A stretch of 64,000 bases of DNA from Diplosphaera chodatii (GCA_032358165.1 JAALGY010000001.1:1240001-1304000); one strand, 5' to 3'; positions 47,355 through 60,412 are shown, numbered from the stretch's first letter. Numbers and translations are program-made. The notes: generated from the sequence alone by a model not told the origin.

Positions 47355-50300
47355 ATGAAGTTCGGCAAGTACCTGGGCGACAAGGTGGGCATGCCTATTC
47401 AGCACGGGCATGTAGTGCTCAAGCGGCGCAGCTGCAGAAGCTGGTAAGACGGGAGACCTTCACACGATGCCGTGCTGCCCGTCCATGCTTGCAGGCCCGG
47501 CCAGAATGGGCGACCCAATACCTGGACTACAAAAAGGTGAGGCACCCCTGGGCGTCGCCGTCCAGCGCACATGTTTGACCCAGGCTCACGCTGGATTGCT
47601 GGCACAATGGCACAACATCGTCCAGCCCAGGCTGCTTTCACTTCCTTTATCACCGTTGCTTCTGTGGCAATCCAGCTGAAGGACCTGATCAAGGAGAGCG
47701 TGCGGGAGGCGGAGGCGGGCGGCGACATGATCAGCTACTCCCCGCGCACCACCTCCCTGTCAGTCGCGCGTGCCCAGACGCAGCGGGACGCCGCAGAAGA
47801 GCGCTTCTTCAAGGCGCTGGATGGCGAGGTGCGCACCAGGGGTGCTGTGCGGGCTGGCTTCTGTGTTTTGCTAGGGCTTTGGCACGGTCTTGGACCGCTC
47901 AACACGGGTACTTCCTGTGCGAGCAGCAGTATGATGTGTGCATAGAAGGTGCAACCCACAGCTGGCATGAGATCCCTGTGACACATACGAGGGCCTCACC
48001 CAGGAGTTGTGCATGTGTGGTGAGAGACTGCACGTAGAACTGCGACAAGGCGCTGTTCTGGCGGGTGCTGTCTGTAGCAACAGTACAGCTGCCAGAGCAC
48101 GTGCTCAATCGGCTGGTGGCGACTGTTCCCCCGCGCAGGTCAAGAAGGTGGGCGACTTCACGGAGGAGCGCGTCAAGGGGCTGGTGGCCTCGCTGGACCG
48201 CCTGGACGCCAAGGTGAAGGCCGACCGCGGCAGCAACCAGCGGGACGCCCTGGAGCAGGCGAGACCTCTGCCCGCCCTGGCTTGACACATCAACAGGCAG
48301 CCGACGCACCCTACATCTGTTGCTCTGCTCATGTGTGCCGCGACAAAGCTGAAGGCACAGGCTGGCATGCGCAGGAGGCGCACAAGTTGGGCGATGAGTA
48401 CCTGGCGCTGGAGAAGTTTGTCAACCTGAACTACATGGTGCGAGGCTCATACTGGGCGCAAGACTTCGGCAGACCTTCGGCCACATGGTGCCGGTGGATC
48501 ATGCACACCTCTGGCTACACACGTTTCTCCATACTTGTTTGTTGTCATCATTGCAGGGCTTCCACAAGATCCTGAAGAAGCACGACAAGATGCTGCCGCA
48601 TGCGCCGTGCCAACAGTTCTATGTTGCGCACCTGCACCAGCAGAAGTGGGTCCAGGTGGGTTTGCTGGGCCATTGTAGCATCTCGTCCCGTAAGGTCTTC
48701 ATCCTTGTGCCTGCAGACGCTCAGTGCAGGTAGACCACAGAGGGGCTTCTCCCTGAGGCGCTGTTTTGGCAGGAAGAACGGCTGATACCTTGCTTGATGA
48801 AATATGCAGGGCACCAGCAGCAACATCCTGGTCCGGCTGTCCAATGTGTACTCGCAGTTGCGGGGTGACACCAGCGGCATCAAGAACGAGGACTCTGCAC
48901 AGGTGCAGCTGCTGCGCAGCCGGCGGGGAGCAGCCCGCAATGTGTCGTGCATGTCATGAGCATGCTGAGGTGCAGTCTGCCTTCAAGTTGCATCATGCGT
49001 CCAAGTCGCGCCCACGCAACATACCGGTGTGCGATGTGACACCATGCAGGGCTTTGTGCGGTCGACGACAAAGTACTGGGTGCGCACGACGGACGTGTCG
49101 GCCGTCAAGAACCACGTGCTGCAGCACCTGCCCGTCTTCCAGTTCGAGAAGTCGGTAGGCACATGGTTCGCATGGTAGCATGGTGACTGCTTGCTGCAGG
49201 CCACTGCATACAAACATGATTCTGCAGTCGGATGACTCAAAGCTTGCACAGCCCATGTGTTGTCTTTCCTCCTTCCTTTCCCACGCTTGCTTGCTTACGA
49301 CAGGAGGACAAGGACGTGGGCGATGCGCAGCTGATCAACAGCGTGTATCTGGACAACGACTCGCTGGAGCTGTATCACGGGCGGCTGGACAAGAAGCCGG
49401 GGGCGCTGGCGCTGCGCCTGCGCTGGTACGGGCCCCAGCCCAAGATCGTGTTCATGGAGCGCAAGACGCACCGCGAGAGTGAGTGTGCCCATCCCCCCTG
49501 GGGAGCGCTTGCAGTCATCAAAGCCTACTTTGGCTGTATCCAGCCGCTGACATCAGCTGCAGCGCCCCCCTTCTGCCTGCAGTCTCCGCCTGCATGTGCG
49601 CTGCGTTGCCATAAGCAGCTCACTTCAAAAGGTACATCTTCTTCTCCTTATTTAATAACGCAGCATGCAACTCCCCCAGGCTGGAAGGGCGAGGAGAGTG
49701 TGAAGGACCGCGTCGTGCTGGAGGAGCCACAGGTGGTGCCCTTCCTGGAGGGCAGCTACACCCTGGAGCAGGCGCTGGCCAACCTCGACAAGAAGGTCCG
49801 GCGCCGCCTGTTCATGGGCACTGCATGCAGCTCATGCACGTGTCGTGACACCTGGCCTCGCATGACGCCTGGGCACTGCAGCGGCAGGCGCAACCTCCAA
49901 CCCCTTCAGCCGTCTGCATACATGCTCGTGCTAGGTCCTCACACAGGCCATGGAATGCTGCAGGGCAAGAACGAGGCCGAGAAGAAGAAGTTTGCGGAGT
50001 TCTTCTCGGAGGTGCAGAAGGCGGTGGACAGCAAGCAGCTGCGGCCAATGATCCGCACCCAGTACATGCGCACCGCCTTCCAGGTGAACGTTCGTGGGCG
50101 TCTGCGACCTTGCACAAGCTGTGTGCATGCTGCGCATGGTGCCACGGCCAGCTGCAGTGTTGCAAAAGAACTGTCCGTGCACCCCCATTTGAACACCCGA
50201 CGTTGGACGCCTGCAGATTCCCTTCGACTCCACTGTGCGCATCAGCCTGGACACCAACCTGTGCATGATCAAGGAGAACCCGGAGGACGCGCCCTCCTGT

Positions 50301-52739
50301 CACGAGTCTGGTCGGTGAGTCCCTGTGCCCCGTGGCGTGGCAGTACCTGATGCGGAATGCTGACTGCTGACCCTTCTCTGAACCTTCGCCCACCCAGGCG
50401 GCGGCCCTGTCAGCAGGCGGCATGCCCCAGCGGTTGTCTGTCGAATTGGACCAGACTTGCAGCCGGCTCAGTGTGTGGTTTGATCATGCAGGTGGCGGCG
50501 GGACCCGGCGCTGCCGACGCCGCGCACAGAAATCACGCGCTTCCCGCACGCCGTGCTGGAGGTCAAGCTCAGCCTGCACCAGGGCGAGGAGGCGCCCGAC
50601 TGGATCAAGGCACGCTGCACTTGCTGCCGGCCTGCTGCGGTCCTTTCCTCAGCGCTACCCACCCGAGACAGCATGCATGCATGTCCTCTGCACTGCTATG
50701 CACTTATGAGATGCTTCTTGGCTTCATTGTGCCTGAGTATTGCACACAGGAGCTGCTGGAGAGCGGCTACCTCACAGAGGTGCACAAGTTCAGCAAGTTC
50801 ATCCACGGCAGCGCCACGCTGATGCCCGACATGGTCCAGGTGCGGGCATGCATAGGATCGTCAGGCCGCAGAGTGCAACACAGCAACAGTCATGCTGCCA
50901 AAGTGTGGCCTGCCTCAGACCAGCCGACGCACCCAAGATGATGCGATGCTGTCTTGGCATGCAGGCCGTGCCCTACTGGGTGGATGACGAGTCGGTGCGG
51001 CCGTCCATGCTCATGTCGGCGCCCGCGCCAAAGGTGAGGGTCAATATGGCCTCCTCCGTAATACACGCATGGCAGCTCGGGATTCTGCAGCCCCTCCTGC
51101 AGTAGTGTAGCCGATCGTGCGCCGCATGCTGCAACGCCTGCCACACGAACAGCCGCTGCATGACTGAAGTGCGCACTCTGGCGGCCCGCCATTCTCACAC
51201 TATCACTCATGTATGCAGGCGCTGCCGGCGCCGTCGACGACGACGGCCAGCGCGGTGGCGGCGGCGGCGGGCCCCCGCAAGCCGCGCAAGCGCACCGGCA
51301 ACCTCGAGGAGCTGCACCACCCGCTGCTGGGCGACGAGCCCACCCTGCAGCTGCTGCCCGACCGCTCCGAGGTCGCGGGTGCGGCGGCGCCCACCCTTCA
51401 CCGCTGCCGCCCTGCACCCTGCTCTGGCTGCCTACCAGGATTTCACCCATGGATGTCGCCTGCAATGAACATGGTTTTGTGACGGTGCAAGGCTGCTCCA
51501 CGATCACGGGAGTCTGCCTGTACTTGCGCCAGATGTTGTACAGCAACCAATTGCTGTACACAGTGGCTATGACCTGAACTCGCAGTACGAAAGCAGGGTT
51601 TTTGCCGCCCTGCTCCAAAAGTGGCACACGCCACCCTGCTGACAGTGTTGCTGCGCGACATCCCGCAGGCCTGGGGCCGGATGCGGCCAGGAAGCGGGGC
51701 GGCTTCCTCAGCCGCTGGTTCCTGTCCCGCGGGCAGCCAAAGGTGCGGCCCCCTCCACACGCTGCCCGACTGCACCCTCTGACTTGGCTGCAATGCTTCT
51801 CTCATGGATGTTGCCAGCACTGCTGCCCGATCAGCAGCTCTTCTGCAATCAAGATCTGTAGATCTGGAGCATATGCGTCACACAGTCCCTCAATCAGTGA
51901 CCGGTGCATGCACTCCGTCGCAGGCGGAGCAGCGGCTGTCGACGACCATCCCGCAGCGCATCGAGCCCAAGACCTTCTTCGCCAACGAGCGCACCTTCCT
52001 GTCCTGGCTGCACATGGCGGTGACCATCGGCTCCATCGGCGCTGCGCTGCTGGGCTTCTCGGGCACCGCCCCCCCGCGACCCACACGCCCCCAGCACCGT
52101 GAGCCTGCTGACACCTCCCCTGCAGATGCTTCCAGCTGCCACAGCCAGTCGCGCTGCTGGGCCCACCTGACATCGTGCCTTGCACCTCACATGCGTGCAC
52201 TCCTCCGACACCCTGGTGCCTGGCCTGTCATCCCGCCAGTCGATGTTTGGCCCGGGTAGTCAACTGCCACGCTGGCGCCAGATGCCCTAGACGTTTACTG
52301 GTCTGACTGCAGTGAGCTTGCACATACACGAAGCTATGTCGTGAACGCTCAACACACAGCAGGAGCCATTCGCCTGCAGGGTGTGGACGACACGACGGAG
52401 ATCATTGCCATGATCCTGCTGCCGGTCGCGGTGCTGATGTGCGCATACGCACTGGTCGTGTTCCTGTGGCGGAGTGGGCAGATCGCGCGCAAGCAGGTTG
52501 CTCATGCAGCGAGTTGCTTTTCTGTGCTCTACACATGAGGAAGGCTCGCCAGCTGCACGGCAGTAGTGCAGCATTGGTGCCTGACATTGGATGACAAGCC
52601 ATCTGCTCTGTTGCAGGTGGGGTACATCGATGATCAGAATGGCCCGGTGTGTCTGGCAGTTGTCGTAGTGCTCGCCCTATCAGGCATCTTCATCGTCAGC
52701 ACAGTTGACTTCATAAAGCAGTTGCGCAGCCATGCATGA
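47355..52739 (+). CDS. VTC4: SPX-VTC polyphosphate polymerase with DUF202 membrane domain
   Basis: Makes polyphosphate from ATP at the acidocalcisome/vacuole membrane. The SPX domain opens with [28 protein letters not shown] and includes [19 protein letters not shown], the basic surface that senses inositol pyrophosphates. The VTC catalytic tunnel domain has [88 protein letters not shown] and [10 protein letters not shown]. After a Pro/Arg linker, the DUF202-type membrane domain shows [50 protein letters not shown] and [20 protein letters not shown], i.e. three TM helices. The stop is at 52737-52739. It resembles yeast Vtc4 more than Vtc2/3 because basic catalytic residues are retained. About 20 exons. 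Confidence 0.93.
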
Positions 52740-52985
52740 CGGAAGGGGCGGTCCTACTGTCAAGGTGTCGTACCTTTGGTTGGTGAACGTGCTTGCTGCG
52801 CGGCAATGCCTGAGATTGGATGAGGCCTGAAGGTACTGTAGGGTTGTCCACTTACAGTTGCATCCATGCAAAAGCCCATCGCAATGCTCGTCAGTCTGAC
52901 CGTCCAGCTATACCATCTGAACCATGCCAATATAGAATGACGGAAGCCGATGCAAAACCAAAATGCATGCATGCAGATGATGCAC

Positions 52986-53028
52986 TACTGCGGTTTGCAA
53001 ATCGGTTGGCCCCCGTCGGTTCTGAAAA
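52986..53028 (+). repeat. Left outer terminal inverted repeat
   Basis: Identical over 43 nt to the reverse complement of 60667-60709. It begins TACTGCGG and ends CTGAAAA, after which the two arms diverge. Confidence 0.92.
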
Positions 53029-53274
53029 GCCGACCAGAATTTCTGAAAGTGGGCTTCGGAAACCGACGTCGGCCCGCCCAGCTACCGATTGCATTTACAA
53101 ATCGCCAGCGCCCCCTCACCCCTCACGGGGGTCACGAGACTCGAATTTTGCCGCATCGCACGCCAACATTGCGCCACAAACGCCGCCTACATGTTGACGA
53201 GCAGGCTTGCGTGACCTGCGGCGTTGCTGAGTGCCGCGCGCTTGCGCTTGCGTGACACCGCTGCGCGAGTGCAG

Positions 53275-53651
53275 ATGCCACCCATCCTACATCAGCTTGG
53301 ACCTGCTGGCTACAAGGCCGACTTTAAGGAGCTGCTGCTTGAAACTTGGCTGTTTGAGGGTGTCAGCGCAAAGGATGCTGTGCTTCAGTGTCATCACCAG
53401 GCCTCCTGTTGGCCAGCTCGGCCTGCTGCCAGTCGTTCATCCTAACGCTACACAGCCCGCTTGCTTGGCAGCCTGCCTCGCGTGTGCAGCACAACGGCGC
53501 GGGCCCATGCAAACATGAAAACACTACTCATGTGCCATGGCAGGCTCTGCGCCGAGTGCTGAGGGTGTTGCAGGGGAGTGCTGCGAAAAGCCAGAATTTC
53601 ACAGCAGCTTTGCTGAAAGCACGACGCCCGTTACTGACCTTTCCAACTTAA
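53275..53651 (+). CDS. Small ORF in the left arm of the transposon
   Basis: Two segments read as coding if an intron with donor GTGCTT (after SAKDA) and acceptor TGGCAG (53551) is removed: MPPILHQLGPAGYKADFKEL and LLETWLFEGVSAKDA, then ALRRVLRVLQGSAAKSQNFT and AALLKARRPLLTFPT stop. The stop and the last 11 or so codons lie inside the inner 83-nt inverted repeat. It lies in the 530 or so nt present only in the left arm. It could be a captured host-gene fragment or an accessory element gene; no family recognised. Confidence 0.3.
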
Positions 53652-53697
53652 GCAGGGTTTAAGCGATGGCCATCAGTCTACAGACGTTGACGACTGT
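53615..53697 (+). repeat. Left inner inverted repeat (83 nt)
   Basis: GAAAGCACGACGCCCGTTAC through GACGTTGACGACTGT is the exact reverse complement of 60531-60613. Confidence 0.92.
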
Positions 53698-54278
53698 GAG
53701 CCCCTCACTAGCTGCCGCTCTGACCGCGGCGTTCTTGTATGACAGCTTGCGATAGCGATCTGGATGTCATCAGATGCAAGTTCATATTGTTCGTGCCTCG
53801 TCGGAGACATGCGCGCTGCCCACAACCAGTGATTGTGCATGAGTGATTGCCAGTGATGCCAAGGTATGCAAGCAGCGGCCGTGCTGCCAAACATTGTGCC
53901 AACAAGGTGAAACATGCTCATCAATTGCATCAGAGAGGAGGGGCGGAGTCAGGTAGACATGTCACGTTGCCGATGAAAATCTGGTTTACACACATGGTGC
54001 AGCCATCGTAGTCAACACCACAGCAGGTGTTCTCCCTGATGCCCAATTTCAAAGCGGCATCGTTTGCGTGTTTGCGGCCGTCATGCGGGGCTTCGCTATC
54101 TTGGCAGGCTTCGCCTGCTGGCCAGGCTGGGTGCCATGCAGCGTCGTCAATGCAGTCCTCTGCAGATGCACCCAGAAGGCGACTGAAAGCTAACTAGCCA
54201 TGCTTACCATACGCATGCCATGCACCATGCTAAAGCTTGCTGCGACAGCGAGTCGCCAGGGCGACGTTGTGATGGTGG

Positions 54279-57200
54279 TTAAACTGCCCAACTACAGACG
54301 TGCACACATTCTGCATACTGGCAAGCACGACCCACCGGCTTGCGAGGCCTGCCGCTCGCAACGACAGTTGCAAACTGTGGGGGGCAGCTGCCGGTGTCGC
54401 CCTTGCTGCCGCCGTCGCTGCCGCCACCACCAGCCGTGCGCCGCCGCTTGGCTAACGGCGGCTCTCCAGCAATCCTGCTTCCGCTGCCGTCAGTGGCTGA
54501 TGCAATGCTACCTATGAGCGAGCTTGCCTGCTCTGGCTGTCTGTTCTCCTTGCCATTGGCTGCCGAAGCAGGGGATGGTCGTACACGCCTGACAAAGAGC
54601 GGCACGACTCGCCTCTGCCCATCTGTGCGGCGGTCTCCCGGCTGCGCTGGTCGCCGCCGGAACTGGAAGCGGGGAGTCGCCTGCTGCAGGTTGTCAGCTA
54701 TCTGCCGCAGCGCTGTCAGCTGGTCGCTGATCGCCTCATCCGGCAGCCCATGGTTGGCCAACGACTGCAGCTGTGCACCAAGCCGCACCAGCTCCTTGGC
54801 TGGCTCCGAGCGCACTGTGGCATGCTGCCGCGCCGCTGCAGTGCTGGTGCAGCCCTGCACGCTGCCAGCCGTAGCATCGACCACCAGCAGTGGCTCGAGG
54901 TGCTGCAGCGGCTTGACCTGCTGTGGCAACCGGCGGCTCACTGAGATGGGGTTGCGCAAGCCGCTGCCACTGCTGCCCGTCGCAGTTACCGCCAGCCCAT
55001 GCGGCAGCGCCAAGATCTGCTGGTACTGTGCGGCCGCCAGCAAGTGGCAGCACACCTGATGCTCTGCCCAGTCTGGGCAGCTGCAAAAGCTGCTGTGCAC
55101 ATTCAGCTGGTAGGTGATGGCGGCTGCGGGAACGAGTGCTGGGCAGTGCCACATGCCTGCCTTTGCGTCCACAGGCTGCAGAAGCTTCTCTATCACGATG
55201 GTTTGTGCAGCTGCCATCCGCATCGCTGCCGTGAAGCTGACCCGCTGTGCTGCCGCCTCAAGGTGTTTGCAGACTGCGCCGCTACGCTGTCGATCTGGGC
55301 ACTCGCAGCTGCAATCGCCCAACATGCAGCTGTACACAACGCCCGGCTTCGTCTGGCTGTTCACGAGCACCGCCCCCAGCTCAGGGATTGTTACCTGCGC
55401 CCAGTAGAGACACATAGGAGTAAGAACAACATAAAACCGTATGGTAATTTGGTCTTGTAGTTATACTTCAAGTGAACAACAGGACGCTACATTGTGGCTG
55501 CTGTCTAGGCCTGCGTATTAGAAGCTGGTCCCTGACCTGCACGGAGCCGCTGTCGACGAGGTACTTGATGTCGAACTGGTGCTTGGCATGCGCGGCTTCA
55601 TACCTCCCCGCTGCCACACCAGCAACCAGCTTGCGCCGCTGTACCACCATGTCCGCCGCGATCTCATTGAGCAACAGCCTGAGGAAGTCGACCAGCTGCA
55701 CGCCTTTCCGTCCATCCATCCACGTGTACTTGAGGACGCCAAAGCCGCGCTCCGCAAAGTTGTTGGTGTCGGTGCGCAAGTGGCTGACTGCTGATCTGCC
55801 GAAGGCTGCCCAGTGCTGCGCAAGCGTCGCCCAGTATGTCCTGTACTGTTGCACCACCGATGGGAAGCGGCTGACCAGGTCGGCCTCAAACTGCTTGCTG
55901 TGGTGCCAAAAGCTGCGCTCATCAGCCAGGCGTAGCAATGCCTGCACCCGCCGGATGATGCTGGTGCGGTCGGCCGCAGCTTTGACGCCGCTGGCTGCTG
56001 ACTTCAGGAACCGGTCCCACTCTTGTAAGACGTGGAACCAGCATAGCAGATACTGGCGCTGGAGCTGGTTGCATGCGCTCATCTCCGCTTTGGACTTGTC
56101 GATCATGAAGCGCTGCATCCTGAATGTGGGAAGGCATGGCGGTGGCGGCGGGGGCTGCTGCTGCTGCTGCTGCTGCTGGGCTGACTGCTGACTTGGCTCT
56201 TGCAACAGCGGCTGTGGCTGCAGCCGAGGCTCGACCAATGATGGCAGCGGCTGTAGCTCTGCAGGGCTCAGCTGCACTGATTGCTCCTGCTGCACGGCAG
56301 CCTCTCTTCCTTTCGGTGGCACCGTGCCCGTGGCAAATTGCGTCTCAGGCACAGATGGCAGTGGCAGCGCTGCAGACACCTGTGAAACAGCCCACAGTCC
56401 AGGGTCAGGGGCTGACAAGAGCGGGATGTCTTGCAGTCCTGATGCCTAGCAATATCATAAGCTACACTCACAGTCCAACACACGTCAGTTGCAGATGTTT
56501 ACCTGCGGTGTCACAGCCAGCACTGGAGAAGGCTGTTGTGGTGGCGACACCGGCAGCAGCTGCTGCAGGGCTTCTGCTTGCGGCGTCACACACCCCTGCT
56601 GCAGCATGTCCCATGCAGGATGCGCTGCCGCCGGCGGCAGTTGTGTCTCGGGCGTCTGCAGTGCCAACAGTTCATATAGTTAGCACTCAAAGGACCGTTG
56701 CTCGAGTCTCTCTGGTTTGAACTCTGCTCAGCAACCAGGTTCACCTGAGGCACTACTCCTGGCGAAGTCGCCAGCGGCTGCAGCACTGAAGGCGGTGTCC
56801 GATGCTGCCGCAGAGCAGCCTCGAGTTGCGAGGACACAGGCGGCTGCCGCAGGGGACCCGCCGGATGCCCCTGGATCACCACTGGCGGCAAGCGTGGCGG
56901 TGGCGGCAGCGCCACCAACGCCTACACGAGGTACAATGCCACGTTTGCACACTCTCTACGATGACACAGTTATCATGGCCTCTTGGCTTGTCGACTCCCA
57001 CCTGTCAAAATACAGCTCATGCCAACGCTTTCAAAGTGCTGTTGTTGTTCATTGCACATAGAACCATTGTCTATTACTGTGCTTCAATCACCTGCGGAGT
57101 CTTGGGTACGGCTGATGGCTGCTCGATGACATGCGCGTGTGCCGGCTGCGGGGTCAGCTGGGATGAGTGCGTGACATGGCCCAACACTACGTCCGCCTGC

Positions 57201-58378
57201 TGTCCGCCAATCCGCCCTGCGTAACACACATTCGATGCGACTGCTGAGAACCGGAATGCTGTCCTATAGCCGAAAGCCAGTAAGTATATACGTGACAGCA
57301 GCTGCAACTGCATAGCAGCCGTTGTGCACAGTTATGACCCAGGCAGGAGGTTGAAAGGGTACCTGTGTGGATGTCCTGGTTGACGGCGCGCTCCACCACC
57401 TGAATGAATGTCTTCAGCTCTGCTGTGCCTTCACTATCGCTGATCATCCATGCAGCCGCGTCGGCCGACATGAAGTCGTTGACGACGAAGATGGCTGTGA
57501 GCATGTATCCATACTTGCAGATGCCACCTGCCAACACAATGCATGTCAACATGAACGATGGTATGTGTCAGAAGTTCCAAATCACAGACGCCTACATATA
57601 TGCATGCGCCATCATACACAGGTTGTCAGAAACATCACCGACAGGCATCTGACATGACGAGTAGACGAGTTGACACCTGTTGCATCCATGCACACCAACT
57701 CCCTCCCAAAAGCCTGGAGCAGGGCGCGCTGGAAGGGTGTGCAGACGACGATGACCAGCCGCTGCTTGATGACGCCGCCGTCGCTGAGCTGTGGCTGGTA
57801 TAGCAGCACGCTGTCGTCGCCTGCCGCCTCCAAGGCGCCAAGCATTGCTTCCACTGCAGTCAGATCTGAGCCGGCGATGCGCTGGCTGTTGATGACGCGC
57901 TTCTGAATGCTGCGACATTCAGAGGCACGCTGTGATGCCCACCAACGCGAAGACTGGAAGCTGGCATCATATGCTGCTTTGTCGCCGCCAAGGGCTTGCG
58001 ACAAAAGCTGATCGCTTTCCTTGTCCAGCAGACGCAGGACGCGGCGCGGCGGCAGCCCCAGGCCGAACAGTTCGACAGCCCGCTGCTCCAGGCGCCGGTC
58101 GACACGCAGCTGCCGCTGATCCTCAGGGCTGCCAGGCACGTGAAACTGATGCGGCGCCGTGACAACGAGATCAACAACGCCAGCACGGCTGCGGTCCACA
58201 ATTACTGCCAGCTGAAATGGACAGCCGCACTTCACGCTAGAGATGCTCTGTTTGTGACCCGGCTGCCGGCTGGGTTTGGTGCTGCGGCCTCGGCGGCAGC
58301 CGAACACGGCAGCCACACGGCGCTGGCGGGCATGCTTTGTGCTCGTGCCGGTGCTGTGCTCCTGCTGAGCAAGGCTTG

Positions 58379-58410
<32 letters not shown>

Positions 58411-60412
58411 AGCGGGGGCTGCTTCTGCTGCTGCTCTGACAGCGGCGGTGCAGGCGGGGCCAGCTGCTGTGGGGAGGACGTATCCTCGTCGGCTGCGCCT
58501 GTTGTCAAGGTGAATTGTGATAGCAATCAGAATTACGCTCACACCATACAGGATGCTCTAGACGCTTGTCACGGTGCTGCTGGTCGAAGGTAGCATAAGC
58601 ACCAATGCACTTGATATCATGACGTCATATGTTGGCATTGACAGCATAGCATCTCCACACCTTGGCAGAAGGCCTCGTACTCACTACGCGAGTGAGGCTT
58701 GAGCAGAATCAGGTCGACGCCTTGGCTGTTGGCATAGCTTGTGAGGCGGTCTGGCAGCTCTCGTAGTGGCACGTTGGTGGCCACGACCTGGATAGCATTC
58801 CGCAGAGAAAACGCTGTTGATATGCTCGAGTGTCACTGGGTGATGGGTAACTGGAGTTCTGCCAGTGACAAGATCGAAGCTGTCAAGGCTTGCGAACCTT
58901 GGCGAGTGTGATAATGAACATTACCTGAGGGCCAGCACAATCTGAAGGGGTTGCTGAAGGCCCAGCCCGCTGGAACAACGCTGTTTGCGGCAAGTACTCG
59001 ACCTGCCCTTCGGACAGCTCCACGTGCCACCAAGGTCCCGTCTGCCGCAACGCCACGCCGCATCTGCCGGCATGTGTGCCGCTCGCCACCAACACCGGCA
59101 CATGTGCGCAGGCGCCCACGAGCTGCTGCCATTGACTGCTGGCTGTTTCGACGACCGCCCTGAGGTTGTGCGTGCCTGTTGAACGCTGCCGCTGGCCAGC
59201 TTTGCCCTCCCATGCCACCCCAAATCCGGCGGGCACCGCGGCTGTGATGGTGCCGAAGCTGGATGTTTTGATGTGCTGCACACGGCTGCCGACCTTGAGC
59301 GCCTGCTGGTCCAGCAGTTGCACCAGGCTTGCAGCGGCTGTCCGTGCGGCTGCCAGCCGCTGCGCATCGCTGGCTGCAGGGTCGCCCAGTGCCAGGTGTA
59401 GCTTGGCATCCGCTGCAGCAGGCTCATCAGCATCGTCGCTGTCTGAAGCTGACAGGTCCTCTGCGATGCATTGTTGAGACGCCGTGGGCTGAGGCTGCTC
59501 CTGCAATGGTTGCACCGCGGGTGCATGCCCTGCCGTCCGCATGGCAGGCCCCCATTCCTGCTTCCAGCAGCGCTGCAGGCGGGGAAGAATGCTGCTCTGC
59601 CACTGCCGCTGCCCACCACCAGCCCAGTCCACGTGGTGTACGACAGGGGCCTGGTCAGCGAACCAGATGAACACCTTGGCGTGCGGGTTCCGGAACAGCG
59701 GGAGGTTGTGGCTGCCTATCACCGCCAGCTGTGTCAGCACCTGAGCCTCGATGTGCTGCGGCAGCTGCTGGAAGTCAGCTGGCTGACGACTGTGCGGGCA
59801 TTTGATCTCCAGCAGGTGCACCGATGGACCATGGCCTGGCACCGTGACTGAAACGAGGGCATCTGGGGACGCACCCAGCCAATCCTCTGCAGCATGCAGC
59901 CACAGTCCCTCTGTGTGCAGTGTGACGCTGCTGCCCGTTGGAAGCGTACCCAGCAAATGCTGCCTGTAAGCCTCAGCTGCAAGCGGCTCGCTGGCAATGC
60001 CATGCTGCATTGCCGCTGTGGGTATGCTTCCGCCGGCAAGCTTGGCTGCAAGCCTGGCCTGCCGCTTCTGCAGACCGTCGCTGGCTGGGCTGCAGACTAC
60101 AGCTGAATCTGACGCAGTCAGGCGGTACTTCCTGGCCTGGTGCCATGCTGCACTGCCCTGCAGTAAGCGCCGGTACTCCTCGTAGCGCTGCGGCAGGCAC
60201 CCCAGTGGGCTCGCCTGCATGCAACAGCAGATTGCATTTCGTTGAACATGATACTCGTATACCTGACCGCATCGCATCCTTTCAGGCCACCGGCGGGCAA
60301 ACCGTTTCTTACCCGCGGGATCACACCGGAAGAAGTGCTGCAGTGGGCACCTGCTGGTGGACTTCGGCGTTCGACTGGTCAGGCGACTGCACTTGACGGC
60401 TGATATCAGCAA
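54279..60412 (-). CDS. YqaJ nuclease - MULE transposase fusion protein
   Basis: Ten exons (60412-60263, 60214-58925, 58787-58661, 58498-57677, 57527-57363, 57216-57092, 56921-56745, 56655-56503, 56379-55537, 55394-54279) join in phase to 1,655 aa. In order: (1) YqaJ/lambda-exonuclease-like PD-(D/E)XK nuclease, RRLLQGSAAWHQARKYRLTA, GASPDALV, LLEIKCPHS; (2) two SH3/KOW-like segments, KVGSRVQHIKTSSFGTI and PVLVASGTHAGRCGVAL; (3) FAR1/WRKY-like zinc finger, KCGCPFQLAV...APHQFHVPG; (4) MULE DDE core, ELVCMDATGG|ICKYGYMLTA, AWMISDSEGTAELKTFIQ, RFMIDKSKAEMSACNQL, LLCWFHVLQEWDRF and NNFAERGFGVLKYTW, interrupted by Pro/Gln-rich exons; (5) two SWIM fingers, CECPDRQRSGAVCKH and CSCPDWAEHQVCCH; (6) a basic nuclear signal, AKRRR. 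The transposase exons have no in-frame ATG of their own near their start and an upstream TGA, which supports fusion. An unseen upstream start exon is possible. Confidence 0.82.
58381..58410. repeat. (CTG/CAG)10 microsatellite
   Basis: Ten perfect TGC units in the plus strand, encoding a Gln run in the transposase. A similar but shorter CTG run at about 56155-56178 encodes another Gln run. Confidence 0.85.
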
